Below, piece after piece: positions 23,176 through 34,689 of a stretch of DNA of 64,000 bases. Location of the stretch: positions 7,853,001 through 7,917,000 of the forward strand of contig NC_092562.1 of assembly GCF_037975245.1 (NCBI RefSeq), in the 5' to 3' direction. This DNA is from Apostichopus japonicus (taxonomy: Eukaryota > Echinodermata > Holothuroidea > Aspidochirotida > Stichopodidae). Below the pieces are notes generated by a model. The model did not search any database, was not told the origin of the DNA, and worked only from the letters and a program-made list of their open reading frames with translations. Positions within the stretch are counted from its first letter, which is position 1; every line of letters begins with the position of its first letter. Made by a program: the position numbers and the translations under genes.

Positions 23176-25961
23176 TAGGGTTGGGCGATATTCGCTTTTT
23201 ACCGTCTCGATAAATAGTTAAAAAATTATCGCGTTATTCGATAACTACGATAATTTTTCCTCTAACAAAATTAGCGTAAATGTCGAGCTTTGAGTGGACG
23301 GAGAAAGAGAGATATATGAAGGGGACATTCAAAGAGAATATCTGAGTTTGTTATGAACTGTTCCCCCTGAAAATAAATGAACAAATAAATAACCATGGAT
23401 TTTTTTTGGGGGGGGGGGGAAATTTATTGTATCATTTGCGTCAACAAATTTGTAATATTGACATTACCGACTCTGAAACAAGAGCAACTTTCTTAAATAC
23501 ATTCACTGATTCCAGTACATGCTCACTGGAAGAAGTCCCAGTCGTCTGACATTAGACTTAAAAGAACACAAATAATTAGTTCTTCAATGCTTCTGGCCTA
23601 CAACTCAACAAAAAATAATTGACACTTAAACGTTGACAATGTAGGCCTAGGTAGGCTAGCTTGTGTCACTTTCGATCTTGATAATATGGCGCACTAACCT
23701 GAAAACATGTTATACTTCCATTAGAATGGGCACTGCAAAGTTGCAGTTATAAGCGCGCTGTCTTGTTTCAACCCTAGGGAACTGGTAAGGTGCAGCTGAC
23801 CTACATAACCATGCCTCTCGGCAAACGCAGCTGGTTAACAAACTTATTTTCATGACGCTAAAGCTTGATAGGTGGACATGCATTTGATTGACAAGTTTGC
23901 CTCGCCCACATAAGCACCAAGCCTTCTTGGCGCTAAGACATTTTCAGCGATAAGACATTCATGTCTTTTTTACACACATCATAACTACTTGTTAACAGGC
24001 TTATTTTTAAAACATAAACCCTGTTGTTTCAACCAGGGCTCGAATTTCGTAATTTCTAGGGCAGACCAACTGGCCTTGGAATACATGTTTTTGGGAGGGC
24101 ATCGAGGCCAGTGGGGAGGGCAGCAAGGGCAACGTTGAAATTGTGAGCAGGGCACCAAGGCCACTTTGAAAAATGATGCGAAGAATGTCTCAATTTGTAA
24201 CCTGTTTTATTTTCAAACCGCCGCGTAACACTCCTCCATGAAACAGCATTATTATTATGAAATTCATACACAACGCCGAAACACTGTTGATAATACAACT
24301 TAACTGCATATGCTTCCAGTGTACAACTCTCCACTACATAATTATTCGGTCTTCCGACTCCCGCCTGAAATTGGGTGTACTTGTAATTGCCAATAGTGAC
24401 ACACCCTCCCGAAATAATCCTGTGTAACTTGACTCTACTGGGAATTTTCCAGATTCTACCAATCACCTCGCATTCATGTAGTTGTTAAGCCAATAAGCGA
24501 GCACGATTCTGTGACGTCAATCAGCCAAAGCTGTATAATGGTACTACTGTGTGCAGGTATGGTTTGACCGTAGCTGCTACTGGTTGTAAACTTTTTCGAA
24601 CTTTCTTTCAATTGACGATAAATACAGGTATGTTATACATACATATACGTGAATGATATGGTTAGGAAGCTAAACATGTTCTCTCTCAGAATATGATGAT
24701 TTTGTTCACATTGTTGTCCCTGGAATAATTTCTTCGCGATTCTAGAAACACTGTATTGCATTACGACTGAATTTCCCACTGAACTATGTTACGAAAATGC
24801 AATTGTAGCCAGCGGAGCCGTCGTATATTAATCAGTTGGATAGGCTCACATTTGTGTACCGTTAGAATGCGGTACGTTTTCACACCAACTACCAAGGTCA
24901 GTACTGTGGTGATGTTTAATTTTCGATCACAGTTCGTTATTCACTTCCTGTGACCGCGATACGCTGGCATGCTTTTCATCATTTTCCGCGAATAATAGCC
25001 ACGCTTTTTCGGAACATATGATTCGTTTTTTTGTCATTCTCAAAGTCGCATTTGTCCAATGCCTGTTCCTGCAAAAGGCACGGAGGCCAATGGGTAAAAA
25101 GGGCAAGGCCAGTACTGGCCTTGATAGTAGTAATTTTCCCTTGGGCATCGCGGCCAGTGGCGAGGGCACCCGCGGCCATGGCCGCACTGGCCGCCGCTTA
25201 TTTCAAGCCCTGGTTTCAACGAAGCTGGGCAATTGGCGCCTTTGTTACATTGCAGAAACATAAATTGTGCGAGTTTGTCACTAGTTTTGTCACACATCAT
25301 ATTTGCATCGTTTGATGCAATACTTGGCGCGAATGAATGCTTAAAACTTTTCCAGGTACTGCACAGATGACTGATATCGGTGAGACCCATATTGTCTCCC
25401 CCTTCGATACAGTACAGCTGTTCAGGGCGTATAGTACCAGGGAGCTGTTTCATAACAACTCCCTGGTAGTACACGATAGAATTCAATAGTGACATACTGT
25501 AAAGACTTTTAATACGGACCAACCACAAGGTCAAACATGCTCCACGGACTTGTTGAAAGCTGTCAGAAGTTCAGAACAGAGTCATAATACAGCTCTGTGT
25601 CTTGAACGTACAATCACATTATCGCCTAGTACTGTGTGGTTTATACAGGGTGGGTGACTAACACCGTTCTCATTGTGTATATGTGTACGTAGCGAACATG
25701 TTGTAAAGGACGGGTTTGTTACGAAGTTCAAAAGTCAGTAAATGAAGTTGATAAACTTTATTTCTTTTCAACTTTCTTAACAATGGAATGCTAGAATAAC
25801 ATTTACACATAAACCGGAGAAAGGATAATCGCATTTTTTTTCCACATTTACTTTAAATTTCTTTCACAAGAAATAATTGTCTTTTGTTTCATCCTCAAAA
25901 TATATCATCTTGAAAAAAACTATCGCAATAATAATAACTTTCGATATATTGCCCAACCCGA
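23176..25961. mobile_element. Outer non-autonomous hAT-like transposon
   Basis: Terminal inverted repeats: left TAGGGTTGGGCGATATTCG and right ...CGATATATTGCCCAACCCGA. The 8-mer ATGCTTAC is perfectly repeated on both sides (23168-23175 and 25962-25969), the target-duplication length of the hAT superfamily. Span 2,786 bp, of which about 1.19 kb is a later insertion (24034-25220). No transposase frame, so it depended on an enzyme elsewhere. The internal sequence is AT-rich with a G12 run at 23408-23419. Confidence 0.9.
24034..25212. mobile_element. Inner hAT-like transposon nested in the outer one
   Basis: Left end CAGGGCTCGAATTTCG, right end ...ATTTCAAGCCCTG. The perfect 8-bp duplication GTTTCAAC lies at 24026-24033 and 25213-25220. 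The CAGGG termini and 8-bp duplication fit hAT. Length 1,179 bp, with no transposase. Both subterminal zones are rich in 'agggc / ggcca / ggcaa' words (24110-24170 and 25075-25200), unlike the AT-rich middle. A minus frame of 136 codons (24466-24056) starts in the middle and runs into the left end. It has no product I recognise and may be chance or captured sequence. This element is younger than the one it interrupts. Confidence 0.93.
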
Positions 25962-25969
25962 ATGCTTAC

Positions 25970-26626
25970 TTATCATCAGAAGTTTAATCTCAATCATACT
26001 TCACTAGCATCAAGTTTTTTATGAACATCAGAAATTTTGTAGAATTTCAGCCTTTTTCAGGCAACCCACAGAAATAATTACAATTGGCATTGAGTTCTAT
26101 CAAGTTTTATTGGCTGTATTTAGTTTTGACACGCTATACTCATCCAGCTACTTATTGTTAATGCCTGACCTATCACTATTTGTATTATAAGCTAGAACCA
26201 TGTGTGTGTTGGTGACAAAATGGCCTTGTTCTGTATCTGATGTTTTCAATTGCTAAGAGAAGCTATTTATAAGTGAAAATGGTTAAGAAACACTGCTTAT
26301 GAACATGAAATGTGTCAGATTCACAAGTTGGTGATACAGATTAGTGACACATCTTCCTATAACTCACCATGTTTTTGGGGGGGGGTCTTCTAATCCATGA
26401 TACAATGTACAGACAGTGTATTGTGGTTGAATTTACAACTAAAGAACTCTCAGTGAATTCCTTACATGGTTAGTTTGACAGCCCCTCTCATTGAGAGGAA
26501 ATGATTTTATTTTAGAAACATGTTTATCTCTACCAAAGTACCAAACTGTTTGTGAAGTTGCTTGTTTGGGTAAGTCATTAGCTTCAAGTATATTGTTAAT
26601 TTGAAACTACTGTATTTATGTTATAG
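25970..26626. other. Upstream flank of the HMGXB4-like gene
   Basis: No exon recognised. A 5' untranslated or first coding exon of the downstream gene could lie here or further upstream, because the first exon found opens in frame at its 3' splice site. No TATA box or CpG-rich promoter was identified. Confidence 0.35.
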
Positions 26627-29600
26627 AGTGGCACTGGTCAAAGGAAGCTCCTTCCATCTGAGAAACACAAAATGTCTTCAACAAGAAGGAAGAGAAATGT
26701 TGGATCACAAATCAGAATTAAACAAGAAGTAGCAGGTGAGACTCAACAAGAGAATTTGGTTTTACTTCTATCAACAGTATATATATATATGTCAAAAGTT
26801 GTTATTTAAATAAATGGGTAGTATTCATGATGATCCTCCAGTCCAGCTTTAGTCCAGTAGAGTAAAATCTGTATCCAATACAAGTCCAAAGTAGGCCAAA
26901 TCAGAGTCTAGAGTCATCCCTCTCCTTGGCTGCTTCAGTAAATGAACCAATTTAGCAATTTACTCATTGAAATCTATCTCACTTTTGATGTCGTGATTTG
27001 GTTCTTACCATATCAGCTCTATAAGACTTTTGTCACTAATTATGCACTTTATGTGACTTGTAGTAACTTCACACTAGTATACTGTATCTGTAGGTACAGT
27101 ATAGCAGGGGCCTTCCAGTACTTACTGTACTCCAAACTCAAATATCAACAAACTTCTATAATTGTAATCAATGTATTGTAAACAAGATTACTTAAAAAGA
27201 ACATGACATCTGAACTTAAATATTACTTGGTAAGTGGATTTGTTTGAGGACTTTGAACACTATCCAGATTTATGGACAATAGAGGTCAAACTCTGAAAAC
27301 CATGTAAGTACAATAACTCAAGAAGGACAACAATGTTGAACTTCATATTTTGTGTGATGATCTCCCATAGTGAGGACAAGAACTCTATTGCAAATTAGTG
27401 AAAGTCAAAGGTCATTTGAGGTCAACTTAAGTGAAAGTATAGAACTCGAGTAAACAGTTTCTCCTTGAAATACCTTGAAGTTTGTTCACATGCAGCATTA
27501 CCAGCAGCCTGACATCTCATAAATGTTCTCTGCTGGTTGTAACTTCACAACCTCATTCTAAGAACAGTCTCTAAAAGATGCAGGGAAGAGATATGTAATG
27601 TACTGTGTACAGTAGCTTTCTAATGCCAGTTTTGTTTGCTTTACAGAGCACGAGCAACCAACAGTCAAGCGACAGAAAGTCGGTCGAAGTCAAGCATCCA
27701 GTCTGCTCTTGAAGGTAAAGAAAGAAAGTGGGAAAGTTGTAAGGAAGAAAGATGTCGCTCCTGTGACTATAAGTCCTCCTGGCTCCAAAACTGATGATGG
27801 TAGTCTGAAGATGAAGTTCATCCTCTCACCAAAGAGAGAGCCAGAGGATAATGATGATGAAGAGGAGGATGATCATTCTGCTAGCAAGAAATCTAAAAAA
27901 GAGATTTCTTCTAAAACTAACCCTAGCTTGAAATTAAAGTTATCATTTAAATCTTCTCCAGATGAGATCACAAAAGGAGGAGGAGGAGGAGGAGCATCAA
28001 AGAGCACTGATGAGGAGCATGTTCATCCTAAGAAGAGATTTAAAACATGTTTTGAGGAATCTGCAGCTTCAGACTTAAAACCAACCAGTAAAAGAGGTAA
28101 AGGGATTAAATTGGATTCAGATAGTGGTTATAGTGATGCCCAGACAGGTATGCAGGCCAAAGTTAAAGCACTTGATACTTCTGTTGCTGAGAAAAGGAAT
28201 ATCATTGTTGATAAAAAGAAGGATAAAAAGAAGAAGAGAAAAGAAAAGGACAAAAAGAAAAAGTTCTTTAAGAATAAAAGTGACAAAAATAGATTTCTGA
28301 ATGTACATCGATCGTCAGATGAAGCAGAAGATGGCTGGATTGAAGAAAAAATGAAAGCGGAATCACAAAGCGAGTATGAAGTTATTTCTCCTTGGTCAAA
28401 ACCTAACGAACCCTTACCTGAAGCCAGTCCCGTTGAAGTATCTTTGACGCCAATAAAACTCAAAAAGGATAAGAAGAAATCCAAAAATAAAAGCAAAAGG
28501 AAGCGTGGTAAGAAATCCAAGAAACTGTTACACCACCCAGAGAAGAAGAAGAAAGACAAGGAATCATTTACCCAGGAGCAGATAGTTAAAATACAGCAGA
28601 GATTGATGAAGCAAGGCTTAAAGTCACCTTCCAGTGGAGGGGATGATATTGGAGAACTTAACTTCTCCTCACATGGTGAAGACCTGATCTCACAGCTGAC
28701 AGCTTCATCAGGGCATTTTGATCCAAGTAGTCTCCTAGATGAGCTGCCAGTGGAATCTGAACCATTGTTAAAGCCAGTAACAGCCAAAGTCACAGACAAG
28801 AAAACCGACAAGAACAGCAAATTGAAGGACAAAGCAAAGGTAGCTTTATATATACACTTCTAAATTATTAAACTAAATGTGGAAGACAAACAAACTACAG
28901 TATTGCTAAGTTAATATTAGCAAATGTTTCAGGTGCTGAAAGCCATTATTGAACAAGAAGAGTCTTGTAGATAGGACATGTTAGGTACTGTGGCTCAAGT
29001 ATATATGATAAATGGTTATGATCAATCTGAACCACATGTTGAGATAACTTATTTTGTGGTTTCCAGTGGCTATTTTCAACTGCATGTACTAAATTGTATA
29101 TAAAAATTCTGGGAAATTATGAAAAAATACTGTCATAGTTCTGTTTTTCTAAGTTGACAGGAATCTCTGATTTCAGAGAACACTGATATGGCATTCAATG
29201 TCAGTGTGTGACATCCTGCTTGGCTAAACAGAGTAATAAACAGTATTCCTTACCATTGGGGGAATGGTTTTACCCAAAATTTATCTTATAAATACTTCTT
29301 GGTGACACTTAAATAGGATGCTGAAGCATCAATTTATTCACTAGGAAATATAAGTATGTTTGGTCCAGTCATGCCAAAAAGTTAGACTTATGGAAGGCAT
29401 GGTACCCAAGGTACAGAATGTGATCTGTTATGGAAGATCCCTTGATTCTGAACAGTTTAAAATTATTGAAAGCCCTTTCAAATGTTGAGAGTATACTCCA
29501 AACATTGATGCAAACAGTAGCTTGAAGAGAACATCAGATACATATACAGTACATGAGCCCAGCATTATCAACCATTCTGTACCCTTTTTATTATGTACAG

Positions 29601-32600
29601 TATTTGTTGCTATTGATGCAAAATAAAAAATGACCAATGCAACCGTGGTCCACATGTTTTGTTAATGTTGCACCATATAATCAAGTTAAATGACATAGCC
29701 TGTGTAGGAGGCATGAAGAGACTAAATAAGAGACTAAATAATTCAGAGACAGTACCTTCGATATAGTTTCGTTAATGTGTTGTAACAACGACTGTTCAAA
29801 TTGATTTACACTTGTTAGAAATTGACCAGGTTCATGCCATTATTCTGTCAACATGAACAACGTTAAAATATAAAATTAGGCCTTTTGTTCCTAGCCAAGT
29901 TGAAAGGAATATGTGGAAATATTTTATGATACAAGTGCGTATATGTGTGTATATGACTTGCTTGTATGCATGATAAATCAAAAAGGACAATACTGAAACT
30001 CAAGTTTGCCAAGTGAGTAAATAAGGCCAACAATACAGATACTGTATGTTTTAAGTTGTGATGTTTGTATTATTGCAGAAAAAGAAGAAAGTTATCACTG
30101 CTTACCAGATGTGGTGCAAGGCCAACAGGGCATCTATATTGGAACAAACACCTGGACTAGGTAAGTTGGGGCGGCCTGATCAATAGATGTGTACATGCTT
30201 TAATATTTTAAGGAAATCTGTACCTCTGAGATGTTTCAGTACTTTTCTGTTTAGACAAGTTTATTTAGATTAACTGGTGGACAGTAATATCTCTGCATAC
30301 ACAAGACAAATTAACTTTTTTTTGCTAAAAATACAGTATAGATTTTTTCACTTCACTTCTTGCAGCTAACAAAACCTCCTGTTATCCATGTTTCAAGATT
30401 GTTAAGAAAGCTTTATTGTCTTTACTAAATATAAAACCAAAACATACTTTTTAACCACTTTGGCCGTTTCACTGTACGTGAAAACTGGAAAGTGAAAACA
30501 ATAACATTTGGCTTTGTTCATTGCGAGTTCTACATACATTAGGCTAGTCTGGCTAGAGAACGGATGAACCTCATAACTGCTCAGATTGCAAATGCCGCCA
30601 AGATTTTACAAATACGATAAAGTGATGAAGTCAAGTCGCAAAATACTCTCAAAAATCCCTAAAATTGTTTGGCGACAGTCCTCGGTAGTTATACTGCAAT
30701 AGAGTATTTTGTTATTAGGGTAAACACTTACTCATACTATTGCCAAAAACACGAAGCAAAAAAATACATTTTCCCCCCCCTGATCGCATATACCATACAG
30801 TACGTGCTAAAATAACCCCTTTCAGTAACTGAACTCCCGCAACCGACTAAAGCAAGTCTGATTTCCAGCGACACACGCGACAAAGTCAATGGGACTTTAG
30901 TGTGTGATTTCCCCCACATGTAGTTAAGTCAATGGAGGAGCGCCATTGACTTACTGTGTATAATTGTTTGAAACAACGTTCCATCAGAAGTTTTCCCTTG
31001 CAGATGGTAATCATTGTAAACTTGAAGCAAACATCCAGGATTGTTTTATTTTTCCTATCAGATTATATATTCCAATATCAAAATACGAATATTTTATTTT
31101 CGTTCGGTCTACTTTTCACTTTATTTACGTTGGAGTTGCAACACATGAAATTCATTCAAAGTTTGAGCACACCTTTATAACTTGAAAATAAGTCCTACAT
31201 TGAATTCTCATACACTGTGTTTCAGGTGTTATTTTAAAGGACTACTTTACCGTTATGCAGGTTTTTTGAGCATATGCCACCTAATGTCAGAAATTAATGA
31301 TGAGAATGAAATAGGGTAGTCAGGCAATGGATAATATAAAAAAGCAAAATGGAGAATCACAGAAGAATTATAAACTGCTGGTATGACTTCAGTAATTCTG
31401 ATCACTGAAGAGAGTGTTATGAAACTCGGTAATATTTTTGTAATCTTTCTATCTTCCTTCATTACAGACTTTGCTAGTATGAGCCGAAAACTTGGGGAAA
31501 AGTGGCACAGCCTTGCCGAGAAAGAAAAGACAAAGTGGAAGCACAAACAGCGAGCACTCATGCTGAGACACAAGAATGTGCCCGCATTATCTAGAATGAA
31601 GAAACATGTTCAAAAAGCTAGCAATCCTAAAGCTAGGTAAGCAAACCTAACCAGATCCTGCCTGCCATTTTGCTCACTATGCTTTTCTGAAGTGACTAAC
31701 CATCCAGTACAAAGTTAAGCCAGCAAACTATTACCAGCAGTGATATTCAAACACACAGTCACTCCTTGCAATGCTCTTTCAATTGATATGTTTGAGGAAA
31801 AGTAACTTGCAATACACGTGGAGGTGCAAAGTTACCATAGTGTGTATTATAAAGTGAATCTGCACCATTGCCTTCATTCCCGCACGACTCTCTCAATTCA
31901 TCTATTCAAGACATGTCAATAATGCAAGGTCTTTAATTCATCAATGTTTTTGACTGCTGTACTATGTTTGTCAACTTACACAGGTCACAACAATACAAGG
32001 CTCCTCCACCTCATACTGACCCCATAGATGTTGCTGCTCATCTAAAACTACTGGGTGATTCCCTGACTAATGTTGGAAGAAGCCTGATCAAGCAAGCCAG
32101 TGTAAGTTGACTCTTTTCCCCTAATCTTCTTCCATGCTGAATTGCCATGAATTATGTTACATCCCAGTGGCAGACAGTGTAACACTTATGTATCTAATTA
32201 GAGAAACATATTCACATTGTTAATTGCTAACCCCATCTCTATCTTCTTTTCTCTAAATGTTATAAATATGTGGTTTGGAACTAAAGATGCAGAAAATTCC
32301 AGCAGGATTGCTATTGCAATCACCTTCAGCCATTGAAAGATCTACATAAACATTCCCTGATACAATGGTATTTCCATCACAAGTTCTCAAGTGCATAATC
32401 TCAGCTGATATATTAAGTATTTAGTAATTCTTGCAATCTACTGAAATCCATCCTGCATTCTCTATATCCTAAATGTTACATAATTGAGTCATTACAAGAA
32501 AGACCATCAAGTTTAATGAGTGATGGTTTTTTAATATCAACAGGGTGAGACCGAGGTGCATGGTAGTGTATCAGTCTTAATGGACTCAATGCTGAGTGCT

Positions 32601-33724
32601 ATAGCCCCATTGTTATGCTTAACTTCACAAGTGGATGAGCTAAGTGTAATTCCAAGGAAGACCCAGGTAAGCATATTATTACAAGGCTATCTGTACTTGT
32701 AATTTATTCAGTTAAAATGTCAAGTACAAAATTTGTATGAATTTGAAGCCTTGTCTGAATTGTTTCCTTGATACCAGAACCAGGTGTAGCCAGAACCATT
32801 TATCTTTGCAATGCTTAGGCAACAAATTTGTGTCTTATGTAAGTTATCTGTAGGATAAGCAGCAGATCACTATTTCTATCCTGTAATGTCATGATTCTGT
32901 GAATCCCCCGAGATTGAGTAGATATACCAGTTTAATTACCCAAAGCTGTATTTACAATCAAAGTATAATTTAGCAGTAACAACAATTGAATTCAGATTCC
33001 TTGGTCTTGATTAGTTATGATGTTGGTTTGTACAGTGAGTGTTGTTGACTCAAACCACTGACTGGAGTCTCACATTGTTTGGCATGTGACTTGACAATAA
33101 ATGAACAGTGACTTGACTTGAATTTAATAACACTTCTTGAAATTCAAGTAGATGCTACCAAAATAACAAAGTAGAAAGTAATACTATGCACCATTGACAC
33201 AAACATGCAGCTTATCTTTTACATTTTAATTGGAGGAGAAGATGCATGCTGTTAATTGAACAAGTGGTCCAAGGTTTAGTATTGTTCAGTATGTTTTTGA
33301 GCATATTCTAGCATATTTCAATCACATGTTATCTACACATTTAGTATTGATCTTCAGAAATAATTAATACTTTCTGGGCAGGATATGATTTCATGTTTTA
33401 TTGACCGGTTTTAATATTACTTCTTTGGTTTGGTGAATGAGGTACGAAGAGTGCTTTGTGCTAAAATGTGTTTGTGCAGTGATAAACATCATTTTGCTTA
33501 GGCCCAACAAGGCATATGTTGTGACTGAACATGAGACTCGTGGCTTGATAGGTAGTAAATCAAACAACTTGATACTCGACTTTAAAAAAAAACCTGTTGA
33601 TAAAGCTACAGGTAAGGTACCTGACAAGTATCTGTATCTGGGGTCTTATTTAGTATGTTGATTTATTTTCTCTCTTCAGTCTTCCCTGTTGGAAAACATT
33701 GCCTACATCATGCCAGGGTTGTAG
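26627..33724 (+). CDS. HMGXB4: HMGXB4-like HMG-box chromatin protein
   Basis: Seven coding exons: 26627-26735, 27647-28839, 30079-30160, 31468-31636, 31984-32101, 32544-32666, 33680-33724. All have AG/GT junctions and matching phases (total 1,839 nt from exon start; 597 residues from the ATG at 26672, close to the ~600 of the vertebrate protein). Order: basic N-terminus; a KMKFILSPK motif as in vertebrate HMGXB4; long Lys/Ser/Asp-rich disordered region with a Gly run; one HMG box (about residues 422-490: [13 protein letters not shown] ... [15 protein letters not shown]); then [15 protein letters not shown] and the C-terminus [10 protein letters not shown], which from memory is nearly the same in human HMGXB4. 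The family is nuclear and DNA-binding; it is linked to the NURF remodelling complex and to damping of Wnt signalling. The start is uncertain because the first exon is open back to its acceptor and an upstream exon may add residues. Confidence 0.9.
27647..28839 (+). CDS. HMGXB4: HMGXB4-like exon 2 (large disordered exon)
   Basis: 1,193 nt, phase 1 in, phase 0 out. Encodes residues 22-419: the KMKFILSPK motif, acidic and lysine-rich tracts, a GGGGGG run (27979-27996) and several KKKDKKKK-type nuclear-localisation-like clusters. The donor is AAAG/GTAGCT at 28840, which is weaker than GTAAGT. Read-through would add VALYIHF and then a stop. Confidence 0.9.
28840..30078 (+). other. HMGXB4-like intron 2
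   Basis: 1.24 kb of AT-rich intron sequence between 28839 and 30079. No other feature seen. Confidence 0.7.
30079..31636 (+). CDS. HMGXB4: HMGXB4-like exons 3-4 encoding the HMG box
   Basis: Exon 30079-30160 carries the first helix ([17 protein letters not shown]). Exon 31468-31636 carries helices 2-3 ([20 protein letters not shown] and the following [10 protein letters not shown]). The intron splits the Asp codon after PGL. In the intron, 30740-30960 contains a C8 run and otherwise nothing recognisable. Confidence 0.93.
33680..33724 (+). CDS. HMGXB4: HMGXB4-like terminal micro-exon
   Basis: Acceptor TTTTCTCTCTTCAG, then 15 codons ending IAYIMPGL and TAG at 33722-33724. Too short for ordinary ORF calling, but its match to the vertebrate C-terminus is distinctive. 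It lies 1 kb downstream of the previous exon. Confidence 0.92.
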   Translation, partial: SSLLENIAYIMPGL

Positions 33725-34539
33725 GCATCCTGTCAGCTGCAGATATGCAGATACTCAGGTATTGCAGGTATTTGTCACCCGCAAAGTATACGTTTCTGCT
33801 ATTTTGTATTCGGGAATTTAGCAGAACAAACGTGTAATCATCCACGAGGTCTGCTATAGATTATATACTACAAACAAGACAGAGATCTGATAGTTTGATT
33901 GCACTTTATTACAGATTTAGATGACTATTTCAGTACTTTACAATCTTAGAAGAAAGACAGTATAGAATACCTGTGCAAGGATCACACAGATAGGTTAAAC
34001 AATTATAGTTTGGAATACAGTTGAATGAATACAGCACTTTAATGCAAGTTCCCTGTCGTAATCTATATAGTTTGCTAAATAATGTAAAGAATACCACAAT
34101 CTAAGTACAACCTCTTCACAATGCTCTGAATGTAGATTGGTAACAGACGATGTTTTGACAATGTAAGCAAATGTGAAATTAAATGGAAAATAAATCCCAG
34201 TTTGGCAGAGAACAAAAGGCTGAAACAGTCTTCAAATACTACAGGAAGACAATTGTCTTTAACATTCAACACCGCCCACCATTCTTCTGCCTTTGCCCAT
34301 ATTTCTTGGAATTTGTGAAATTCTGGGTTTTCTTGTAAGATAGCAGAATATGTTATACAATTTGCAAAATTAGAAATGTTAGAAAAAGAAATGTTATAAT
34401 TCAATGAAATATCTGTTGTGCTACAAGGCATCTCATCTTTCACAAGTTTGACTCAATTCAAAAAGGTCATCTGCCATTTGAACCTGCCTCCTGAGTGTGA
34501 TTTAACTACAATTAACATCCTGTAGCTGCCAATGTGAAC
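33725..34539. other. Convergent 3' region between the two genes
   Basis: 815 bp between the two stop codons. A plus-strand AATAAA at 34189-34194 and a minus-strand AATAAA (plus TTTATT, 33905-33910) are candidate poly(A) signals. If both are used, the 3' untranslated regions overlap by roughly 280 bp. The 122-codon minus frame at 34443-34075 is probably a chance frame in this 3' UTR. Confidence 0.5.
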
Positions 34540-34689
34540 CTATTTAATGGTCGCCACCATATCCTCCACTGCATTCCAATCAATGCTCAAGCTGCTACCA
34601 CTCCCAATTGAAGCCATGTTCTCCAATTCTTTAACATCAACAGATGACAGGTAGCTGTCTTGCTCAGACATCTCAGAGGCTAAAGAAAC
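34540..34689 (-). CDS. CPLANE1: CPLANE1-like last coding exon
   Basis: 49 codons plus TAG. Ser-rich stretch followed by SIDWNAVEDMVATIK, an amphipathic helix that resembles the vertebrate C-terminus. Acceptor TTTGAAACAG. Phase 0. Confidence 0.85.
   Translation of the reverse strand, partial: VSLASEMSEQDSYLSSVDVKELENMASIGSGSSLSIDWNAVEDMVATIK

Noticed and set aside
25040-25534. 164-codon minus-strand frame crossing the inner hAT end
   Set aside because: Spans the transposon boundary and target duplication, so it cannot be an old gene; no domain seen.
28128-28832. 234-codon antisense frame opposite HMGXB4-like exon 2
   Set aside because: Shadow of a lysine-rich coding exon; Leu/Phe/Ser-rich with no recognisable domain.
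34075-34443. 122-codon minus-strand frame just past the CPLANE1-like stop
   Set aside because: Lies in the presumed 3' UTR; no homology recognised, no splice signals and composition typical of AT-rich sequence.
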